A stretch of 27,621 bases of DNA, from NCBI GenBank assembly GCA_019594025.1, contig JAFDUB010000008.1, positions 1 to 27,621 on the forward strand, written 5' to 3'. The notes beneath the pieces are model-generated. The model worked only from the letters and a program-made list of their open reading frames with translations, did no database searches and was not told the origin of the DNA. This document shows, piece after piece, positions 21,463 through 27,621 of this stretch (position 1 is its first letter; every line of letters begins with the position of its first letter). Both the position numbers and the translations under genes were made by a program. The DNA is from Thermoplasmata archaeon (GTDB taxonomy: Archaea; Thermoplasmatota; Thermoplasmata; Halarchaeoplasmatales; Halarchaeoplasmataceae).

Positions 21463-22200
21463 TTACCCGTAAAGTGGTGGATGTGCACTCCGGTGCTTCA
21501 TCTCGTTGTGTGCTTTTTTGGTATGGTCCACAAGTTGAGAATACTGGTCTTCAAGTTGGTCCGCACTCTCCAATAAAGAGTTGGTTTCCACCTCTATACC
21601 ACAGTACTCAGCGAACTTGTCTAACAAAGCGGCGGAGGCACGTGGGTCGGGTATGTGCACACTGCTTTCAGCCAACATAGCTATTGCCTCCAACTTTTTT
21701 TCGTGTGCACAAAGAAGCAGTGCGCTCGCGATACCAGAAATAGCCCCTCTTTTGATCAGCTCTACGTTCAATTTCTTTGCCTGCTTTTCAGCAGAGTGTG
21801 AACTTACCGCTCCCCATATCTTTTTATCCTCTGTATCTTCGGCACCTGGTATTCCATCGAATATAATCACCTCTTCGACCTGCTTTTCCACTGCCCAATC
21901 TATTATGGTCTCAGCCATTGAAAAGGACAATTGAGAGGGTATGACCATGTCAGACTTAACAAGTAAGAAACCCTCGCCTGCGAAGAAGCGAACCGGTCTA
22001 CGAGGGATTCCATCAAATATCACCGCGGTTGGGGGAAAATCATCACAATGTATGGAAGCCACCTGATGCAGGGAAAGTGAATTAATTAGCTGTTCGGATG
22101 ATATTCCTCCAATCAAACCGATTCCTGGGAACCCCGCTACTAGGGTGTTGACTTCCGGAAGAGTGGTTTCCTCTATGATTTTATAATCTTTTCTTTCCAT
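21463..22200 (-). CDS. PAC2-family (proteasome assembly chaperone-like) protein
   Basis: 245 residues, COG2047-type. 'LVAGFPGIGLIGGISSEQLINSLSLHQVASIHCDDFPPTAVIFDGIPRRPVRFF' and 'KRGAISGIASALLLCAHEKKLEAIAMLAESSVHIPDPRASAALLDKFAEYCGIEV' are the signature regions. The family is named after yeast/human proteasome assembly chaperone 2; a direct proteasome role in archaea is uncertain. The C-terminal 35 residues are helical. The start ATG 22200 is followed by the conserved 'MERKDYKIIEE'. Two TATA-like stretches lie upstream: TTATATGA, on the minus strand near 22245-22253, and a weaker one near 22226. First gene of a two-gene unit with the Nudix hydrolase. Confidence 0.88.
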   Translation of the reverse strand: MERKDYKIIEETTLPEVNTLVAGFPGIGLIGGISSEQLINSLSLHQVASIHCDDFPPTAVIFDGIPRRPVRFFAGEGFLLVKSDMVIPSQLSFSMAETIIDWAVEKQVEEVIIFDGIPGAEDTEDKKIWGAVSSHSAEKQAKKLNVELIKRGAISGIASALLLCAHEKKLEAIAMLAESSVHIPDPRASAALLDKFAEYCGIEVETNSLLESADQLEDQYSQLVDHTKKAHNEMKHRSAHPPLYG

Positions 22201-22302
22201 TTTAGCACTTACCTTTTAACTCTTTTATCAGGTAATCGAGATGCTCATATAATAGTATTGTGAGTTTTTCGATTGTAACGATTTATGTTCAACTGTTGTA
22301 CT

Positions 22303-22317
22303 AAAAAATATATATAG
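22303..22317 (+). promoter_or_regulatory. Promoter of the large surface-protein gene
   Basis: AAAAAATATATATAG is a strong TATA-type box. The expected start is near 22337, giving a ~30-base leader with a full Shine-Dalgarno site AAAGGAGGA at 22352-22360 before the ATG at 22368. A leadered gene with a strong site suggests high expression, as for surface proteins. Confidence 0.6.
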
Positions 22318-22367
22318 CCCAATCTATTAGGGTAGTAAAAGTAACCTTTAAAAAGGAGGACAAAGAC

Positions 22368-25300
22368 ATGAAGAACAAAAAAATAATAAGCGTGGTCCTA
22401 GTGGTATTCCTACTGTTTTCCGTTGTGGGGATCCTATTTACCACGGGAGTTAGAGGACAGCCCTATACGGGAAGTATATATACCACGGATGAAGAAGGTG
22501 GTGCAAAGGATGATTTCCTTGAAGGAGATTATCTCTTTTTCACCATCGAACTGGACCAAAACGAAGAAGCAACTTTGACCGTAACGCTAAGAGACGATGA
22601 TGATACGCCTAGAGAAAGCAGAACCATAACTACCGATGACTCGGGTTTCTACATGAGTTCCGAAGAAAATGAATACTTCGACCTCACAGACAGAAGAGCC
22701 GGGATATATTACCTACGTTTAAGTTACGAAGGTGACGAGATCGGTCGTAATTATCTGGAAATACATTCCAATTATGCTTCAGGGTCTGAGATTGAAACCT
22801 GGGAAGACGCTGATCTTACCGTACGTACGGGATACTTCGTAGAAGGTCAACCCACCTACTTCAGCGGAATCATAAGGGATGCTAGGGACGAACCCTTAGA
22901 AAACAGCCTGATAACCGTTCAATGGGTGGGAGAAGATGATGTTCATTCGTCTGTTTTCCCCGTGACCGACGGCGACGGATACTTTGAAGGAGAATTCGAC
23001 TGGGACCTTTGGTGGATGCCCGATGCACCGGAACCCGGAAATTATCTTATAGAAGTCGTATACGATTACGAAGGGGGGTTTGAAGAGCAAGTAATAGCAA
23101 CCACGGCGGTAGAGGTCTATGAACAGGGTTTCACCCAGAACTCACATTTGATGACCACAGAGTCAGACTACGAAACACCCAAGGATTTCTTCACTGAAGG
23201 AGAAACTATTTACTACCGTCTAGAATTGATAGACCAGCACGGTAAATCACCAGCTGAGAATACTATGGTTCAGATGTATATAGAATTCGAAGGTGAGGAG
23301 CAGGAGATACATATGCGTAATGTGGGAACCGACGGCATCCTAGAAGATTGGTTCCAAACACCTGCTGAAGAGGGAAACTATGAGCTGCTAGCCTACGACC
23401 ATCCGACGGGAGACAATGTCTATGCAACGGATTCTTTTACCGTTATTTCCATGGACATATCGATTTACCCCACTAGACCCCTTTATACCCAGGGTCAGAC
23501 AATTGAGATCCGTATCGAAAGTAACTACCCAGACGATATCGACGTAGGTATTACTAACAGTACCACGGCCCCTTATAGGCACATGAGCGGCGCCCTGTGG
23601 GAAGAACAGACCTTCACAAACAACATGTGGACTGCAGAGTACATTATCCCTATAGATGAAGCCGACGGAGAATATTCCATCGTAGTAAACAGGTCTGCAG
23701 ATGGTCAAATCATAAACTGGATGAGCTTTAACATCAAGAGATACGCTCTTGAAGCTGGTACAGATAAGGCAGTATACCTCCCCGGCGAATACGTAGACGT
23801 CCACTATCGAGTCACCAATTATTTGGATGGGTCTGAGGCGACGGGCGTTGATGTTGAATGGATGGTACGATATCTTGACGAAGACTTCGAAATAAACTCC
23901 TTCGACGGTACCGCAGAGGACGGTTTCTTCAGGTTCCAATTACCCGATGATGCAAGGGTTTATCAGAGTTTTGGAATATGGATATGGGCTAACGACACTG
24001 CAGAAGGTTACGAAGACGAGTTATTTTTTATGAGAGACGTTGGACATGTAGAGGTGGAACTGAGCACCGATAGATACACCTACTTACAAGGACAAAACGT
24101 CTATATCGATATCCGGACCTATGCAAGAACCGGTTGGACCCGTTCGGCGACAGGCCCCATCGAAGTTGAATTGTCATTGTTCAGAGATGGCGAGGAAGTA
24201 TCAGGATTTACGTCCACCATCATCACGGATGAATTCGGTCGATACAGCCATTATATAACTCTACCAACAAACATAGAACCAGGATTGTACCACATAAGAG
24301 GAAACGCAACTTGGGATGAACAATGGGATGTAAGTGAAAGAGAATTCGAAGTGGTCGATGAAACCCAGAGACTTATTGTGCACTTGGAAAGAGATAAAGG
24401 AAATAACTCGTACTATCCCGGAGAAAACGTCAACGTGAGCTACTGGATAACACGTGCGGATAGAATAGTTACCGATGCTAACGTGAGGTATAGAGTGTAT
24501 TCGCAGGAGGGCACTTACGAATATGGCTTCGCCACAGGCGGTTCCATTATATTCCAGGTGCCGGAAGACTTCAATCCCAATTTGGACCTGAGTCTGGAAG
24601 TAATCGCAACTTTGGACCAGGAGATCGAGGGTACTAAAACGATAACGATTCCAGTATCTTTAGGAAGGATTCTTTTGAATCCAAGCGAGTGGCACTATCG
24701 AGCAGGAGATAACATATCCTTCGAATACGAATTGGTAGGTATCACAGAAGGGGAAGTGGACTTAGTGGAGTACGAGATACTCAATCGATACTACGACGTC
24801 ATCGCTAGGGGAACACCCGTAGACAACACCTTTGACTTCACAGTACCGGAAAGACCTAGCTCGTTTTACAATGTAAGGGTGTCAATCGTCACTACCGGAG
24901 GATACAGGTTAAGGCAAACTGAAACCATACGAAAGATCGAAGGTTTCCGAGTTGAGCTAAGTATCGAAACGCCCTCAGATTATACCACCAACGTTTACCG
25001 ACCTGGAGATGAGGTCACCATAAGGTACAAACTGGTGGCTGAAGATGGTGAGGTTCTACCCGATTATGTAGTGGTTAGTTACGGTATCGGAGATGCATTT
25101 GATGCATATGGAGAATTTAGTACCACTGAGACAGAAGGAACGTTTACCTTGGAGTTACCCGAGAAGGAAGACGGTGTTCTCACATTGTTCGTCTCAGTCA
25201 ACGGAAACTACGATACTCAAACAATAGAGGTTGAGAATGAACCATCTTGGATGAACAGACGTGTCATGGGAGGATTAGGGGTTTTCAACCTCCTAGTGGT

Positions 25301-25532
25301 TGTCTTCCTGATAATCGCGCTGTTAATGGGGATACTAGCTCTGCATCGGCTTTACTATTCTGAAGATGAAAGAGCCTTCAAGAAAAAGGACAAGCAGAAG
25401 AGTGACAGGGAACTGAACGAAGAAGAGGACTACGAAGAACCTTCTGAGTACGTTGTAGAAGAAGGTGAAGCTGAACCGGACGACCTTTGGGAAGAGAGCT
25501 CACAGATAGAAGCTGAAGACAAAGACTGGTAA
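22368..25532 (+). CDS. Large secreted, membrane-anchored protein with about nine Ig-like repeats
   Basis: 1054 residues. Signal peptide at 1-31 (basic 'MKNKK', then hydrophobic 'IISVVLVVFLLFSVVGILF', cut near 'VRGQ'). The outer region 32-960 consists of tandem ~95-110-residue beta domains, each beginning with a '[FY]xxG[EQD]x[VI]xxxx' strand: around 50, 157, 275, 372, 469, 571, 682, 777 and 877, e.g. 'YLPGEYVDVHYRV', 'YYPGENVNVSYWI', 'YRPGDEVTIRYKL'. This recalls the MG2-type macroglobulin domain. A transmembrane helix lies at ~969-992, and an acidic cytoplasmic tail (E/D-rich, 1000-1054) follows. It is probably a surface-layer or cell-surface protein. There is no obvious sorting motif and no protease active site. 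Few neighbours give a functional clue. Confidence 0.85.
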   Translation: MKNKKIISVVLVVFLLFSVVGILFTTGVRGQPYTGSIYTTDEEGGAKDDFLEGDYLFFTIELDQNEEATLTVTLRDDDDTPRESRTITTDDSGFYMSSEENEYFDLTDRRAGIYYLRLSYEGDEIGRNYLEIHSNYASGSEIETWEDADLTVRTGYFVEGQPTYFSGIIRDARDEPLENSLITVQWVGEDDVHSSVFPVTDGDGYFEGEFDWDLWWMPDAPEPGNYLIEVVYDYEGGFEEQVIATTAVEVYEQGFTQNSHLMTTESDYETPKDFFTEGETIYYRLELIDQHGKSPAENTMVQMYIEFEGEEQEIHMRNVGTDGILEDWFQTPAEEGNYELLAYDHPTGDNVYATDSFTVISMDISIYPTRPLYTQGQTIEIRIESNYPDDIDVGITNSTTAPYRHMSGALWEEQTFTNNMWTAEYIIPIDEADGEYSIVVNRSADGQIINWMSFNIKRYALEAGTDKAVYLPGEYVDVHYRVTNYLDGSEATGVDVEWMVRYLDEDFEINSFDGTAEDGFFRFQLPDDARVYQSFGIWIWANDTAEGYEDELFFMRDVGHVEVELSTDRYTYLQGQNVYIDIRTYARTGWTRSATGPIEVELSLFRDGEEVSGFTSTIITDEFGRYSHYITLPTNIEPGLYHIRGNATWDEQWDVSEREFEVVDETQRLIVHLERDKGNNSYYPGENVNVSYWITRADRIVTDANVRYRVYSQEGTYEYGFATGGSIIFQVPEDFNPNLDLSLEVIATLDQEIEGTKTITIPVSLGRILLNPSEWHYRAGDNISFEYELVGITEGEVDLVEYEILNRYYDVIARGTPVDNTFDFTVPERPSSFYNVRVSIVTTGGYRLRQTETIRKIEGFRVELSIETPSDYTTNVYRPGDEVTIRYKLVAEDGEVLPDYVVVSYGIGDAFDAYGEFSTTETEGTFTLELPEKEDGVLTLFVSVNGNYDTQTIEVENEPSWMNRRVMGGLGVFNLLVVVFLIIALLMGILALHRLYYSEDERAFKKKDKQKSDRELNEEEDYEEPSEYVVEEGEAEPDDLWEESSQIEAEDKDW

Positions 25533-25536
25533 TCGC

Positions 25537-26103
25537 CTACAAAACCCTTTCTTTTTTCCATTTTTTTTGCAGTTCTTTTGAAGATATTGTGGATGCACCA
25601 TACATCTTTTTCATATAATTCAATGCTTCTTCGTGCGTAGTTTCATCCATAGATGCGGTGCAGTCTTCTACAACCACGATGTCGAAACCTCGGAAGAAAG
25701 CCCCGGCGGCGGTATGTTGAACACAGATATCAGTAGATACACCCGTCAAGATCACTTCGTCGACGGAAAGTTCTTTAAGCACAGGGTGTAGATCGGTTAA
25801 ATGGAATGCGTCGTAGAACCTTTTTGGTACTTCGATGCCCTCGTAAACCGATAACTCCGGAATAACTTGTGAACCTTCTTCACCGGCCATGGCATGTTGA
25901 CCCCACACCTCAATTTCAGGATCCGCGCTCGAATGGTTGTCCCTGCAGAATATTATTGGAATTCCACTTTCATCAGCTGCATCGAGAAGCTCTTCCAAAG
26001 CAGTTACAATGTTTTGAGCACCTTTACTGGCTAATTCACCATACACAAAATCGTTTATCATATCCAGGACGATTATTCCTTCGGTCATGTTGTGTGTCTC
26101 CAT
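25537..26103 (-). CDS. Cysteine hydrolase, isochorismatase/nicotinamidase family
   Basis: 188 residues from ATG 26103. ATG 26112 and ATG 26088 are also in frame; a TATA-like stretch near 26125-26134 places the start near 26104, which favours 26103. The catalytic triad is D14 ('GIIVLDMINDF'), K94 ('EVPKRFYDAF') and C127 ('TGVSTDICVQHTAAGAFFRG'). 'CRDNHSSADPEIEVWGQHA' supplies a D-x-H...H set that could bind the nicotinamidase metal. It hydrolyses amides or enol ethers; nicotinamide to nicotinic acid is possible but not certain. It stands alone, convergent with the surface-protein gene and four bases from its end. Confidence 0.87.
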   Translation of the reverse strand: METHNMTEGIIVLDMINDFVYGELASKGAQNIVTALEELLDAADESGIPIIFCRDNHSSADPEIEVWGQHAMAGEEGSQVIPELSVYEGIEVPKRFYDAFHLTDLHPVLKELSVDEVILTGVSTDICVQHTAAGAFFRGFDIVVVEDCTASMDETTHEEALNYMKKMYGASTISSKELQKKWKKERVL

Positions 26104-26301
26104 AATAATCATGGTAAGGATATTACTTATTTTTTTCCTCCAAAAAATCCAGTATTATTAAACTAGCTGCAAAAAGGAGTTACTGTTTAAAGAACCACCG
26201 GGGAGGCTCGTGGGAGTTTATTCAATATAAAGATGGTTTTTTGTTATATATTTTAGGCAATATTGAACATCAAAAATAGGAAAATTCTTAATCCCCTAAA
26301 G

Positions 26302-26309
26302 GATATACC
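26302..26309 (+). promoter_or_regulatory. TATA-like box before the ribonucleotide reductase gene
   Basis: GATATACC lies ~38 bases before the ATG at 26344. A start near 26331 gives a short leader with AGAAGTGA before the ATG. The 231-base region 26113-26343 also holds an 8-base inverted repeat TTCAATAT/ATATTGAA (26221-26228 and 26260-26267). Nothing else in it is recognisable, and I see no cobalamin riboswitch. Confidence 0.35.
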
Positions 26310-26343
26310 TCACCCCTAACCGATAAAATTAGAAGTGAACCAC

Positions 26344-27621
26344 ATGACCGCAGATGCACTCACCGAAAATGCAAAGAAAATATTGAAGGAAAGGTACCTT
26401 AAACGTGACGAGGATGGAAACATTATCGAAACACCAGATGAGCTCTTTAAAAGAGTAGCAAGGGCTATCGCTATAGTTAACGAAGGGTACGAGGACGATA
26501 GGAGCGTTGAGGAAGAGGAGAAGGAATTTTACGAGGCTTTGTCGAAACTCGATTTCGTGCCTAATTCACCTACCTTGATGAACGCGGGTTTAGAATTGGG
26601 GCAGTTAAGCGCGTGTTTCGTACTGTCACCTAACGACGATATGGACAGCATCTTTCAACAGGTAAAAAATGCGGCTAAGATATTCCAATCCGGCGGCGGT
26701 GTCGGATATTCGTTTTCCAGATTAAGACCTCAAGGGGACGTTGTTAAGTCAACCGGAGGGGTGGCTAGTGGTCCGGTCTCTTTCATGAGGGTTTATGATG
26801 AGATGTGCAATACTATAAAGCAGGGTGGTAAAAGAAGAGGGGCCCAGATGGGTATACTGTCGGTGCAGCATCCAGACATAGAAGGATTTATTACAGCAAA
26901 GGATGAGGAGGAATCTCTGAATAATTTCAACATATCCGTGGCGATCACCGAGGAGTTTATGGAGGCTGTGAAGTATGGTGAAAAATACGAGTTGATAAAT
27001 CCCCATTCAAAGGAGTGTGTGAAAAAACTAGATGCCGGTGAAATATACGATAAAATCGTTCATCAAGCATGGAAAAACGGTGAACCGGGGATAGTATTTA
27101 TAGATAGAATCAACGAAGCTAGTCCCTTCGACATTGAAAAATACCCCGAGCATTATATGGATGCAACAAATCCATGTTTCACCGCAGATACAAGGGTTTA
27201 TACTTACGAGGGGTTGAAACGTATAGGCGACCTCTGCGGTAGAGATGAGATAAACCTCGTTATCGACAGCCGGGAAAACGATGAAAATCCGCTTACAGGT
27301 TTGAACGTGTGTAAAACAGGAGAGAGACAGGTGTACAGATTGCGGACAAAGGAGGGATATTATCTTAGACTGACGGATAACCATAAAGTCAAGACCGCTG
27401 ACGGTTGGGTAAAAGCAAGGGATCTAGTGAAGGGAGACAAGATCCACATATTAAATAAAAAAGGTGGCTTTGGAACCAAGGGTGATGAAGATATCGGTAT
27501 GGTATTGGGGTGGCTTATCGGCGACGGAACTATAAAATCAGATAAAGCGGTACTTTCCTTCTTTGGAGATGAAAAACAGGCACTCGCTGAGAGATTTGCA
27601 GAGATGGTCAATAAGATCACA
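26344..27621 (+). CDS. nrdJ: Class II (adenosylcobalamin-type) ribonucleotide reductase, 5' part, split by an intein
   Basis: 426 codons to the window edge; the gene continues beyond. The ATG at 26344 has AGAAGTGA 10 bases before it. Residues 65-280 carry the reductase motifs 'FVPNSPTLMNAG', 'LGQLSACFVLSPNDDMDSIF' (C91, redox Cys), 'IFQSGGGVGYSFSRLRPQGDVV', 'STGGVASGPVSFMRVYD', 'TIKQGGKRRGAQMGIL' and 'EGFITAKDEEESLNNFNISV', the pattern of the NrdJ type. The intein begins at residue 278, just after 'DATNP', where NPCGE is expected. No ATP-cone domain precedes the reductase core. It makes deoxyribonucleotides. It stands alone, with no small-subunit gene nearby, as expected for class II. Confidence 0.92.
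   Translation, partial: MTADALTENAKKILKERYLKRDEDGNIIETPDELFKRVARAIAIVNEGYEDDRSVEEEEKEFYEALSKLDFVPNSPTLMNAGLELGQLSACFVLSPNDDMDSIFQQVKNAAKIFQSGGGVGYSFSRLRPQGDVVKSTGGVASGPVSFMRVYDEMCNTIKQGGKRRGAQMGILSVQHPDIEGFITAKDEEESLNNFNISVAITEEFMEAVKYGEKYELINPHSKECVKKLDAGEIYDKIVHQAWKNGEPGIVFIDRINEASPFDIEKYPEHYMDATNPCFTADTRVYTYEGLKRIGDLCGRDEINLVIDSRENDENPLTGLNVCKTGERQVYRLRTKEGYYLRLTDNHKVKTADGWVKARDLVKGDKIHILNKKGGFGTKGDEDIGMVLGWLIGDGTIKSDKAVLSFFGDEKQALAERFAEMVNKIT
27175..27621 (+). mobile_element. Intein in the reductase gene, N-terminal part with LAGLIDADG start
   Basis: In frame, the protein switches from 'DATNP' to 'CFTADTRVYTYEGLKRIGDL', a typical intein first block. Block B follows: 'VYRLRTKEGYYLRLTDNHKVKTADGWVKARDLVKGDKI', with the TxxH motif as 'TDNH'. 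Then 'GMVLGWLIGDGTIKSDKAVL' is the first LAGLIDADG-type helix of a homing endonuclease. The C-terminal splice block lies outside the window. The insertion point precedes the Cys that begins the conserved NPCGE active-site motif, so correct splicing is needed for enzyme activity. Confidence 0.9.

Noticed and set aside
23388..23939. Minus-strand 183-codon frame in the surface-protein gene
   Set aside because: It is a shadow of the plus-strand gene, which has a signal peptide, repeats and a membrane anchor.
26113..26343. Riboswitch or small RNA before the cobalamin-type reductase
   Set aside because: No cobalamin riboswitch core or other RNA consensus could be recognised; only TATA-like stretches and one short inverted repeat.

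Overview
The window reads as a stretch of a euryarchaeal-type chromosome. The evidence is archaeal PCNA, the large primase subunit PriL, the Nep1 rRNA methyltransferase, PurP (the archaeal FAICAR synthetase), an MptA-type GTP cyclohydrolase, a GPN-loop GTPase, an AK6/Fap7-like kinase and a PAC2-family protein. Promoters carry archaeal TATA boxes. Many lie about 26 bases before a start codon, which implies mostly leaderless first genes, while genes inside operons have GGTG/GGAGG Shine-Dalgarno sites. I cannot fix the lineage. Exonuclease VII, the TATA/leaderless pattern and a cobalamin-type ribonucleotide reductase would fit a Thermoplasmatota-like or methanogen-related group.

Layout. Bases 1-5500 hold a cut-off HTH regulator, exonuclease VII (xseA-xseB), a small NMP kinase, a CDP-alcohol phosphatidyltransferase, primase PriL and a DegT-type aminotransferase. 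Bases 5500-11700 hold PCNA, a nucleoside phosphorylase, a SAM methyltransferase, mptA, a DUF59 (MIP18-like) protein, a DUF89 phosphatase, nep1 and purP. Bases 11789-14566 are a tight eight-gene run of small unnamed proteins: two soluble coiled-coil proteins, three membrane-anchored ones, a zinc-ribbon protein, a PRC-barrel protein and a Cdc48-N-like beta-barrel protein. Two or three of them share one repeated 63-residue module. This looks like an undescribed multi-protein membrane-associated assembly.

Bases 14567-16852 hold a Cys-rich protein with its own dyad operator, a GPN GTPase and an ArsR-like regulator. The regulator faces, across a symmetric promoter with two matching palindromic operators, a pair of tandem 24-residue microprotein genes. 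The two copies differ mainly at synonymous sites or by a few substitutions, so they look like real, selected peptides. Bases 16853-19144 encode a DUF4388-like domain fused to about 580 residues of coiled coil.

Bases 19149-22200 are housekeeping genes on the minus strand (argF, purC, Nudix hydrolase, PAC2). Bases 22368-25532 encode a large secreted, membrane-anchored protein with about nine Ig-like repeats. The window ends with an isochorismatase/nicotinamidase-family gene and the start of a class II ribonucleotide reductase interrupted by an intein at its active-site cysteine motif. I saw no tRNA, rRNA, CRISPR array or insertion sequence.
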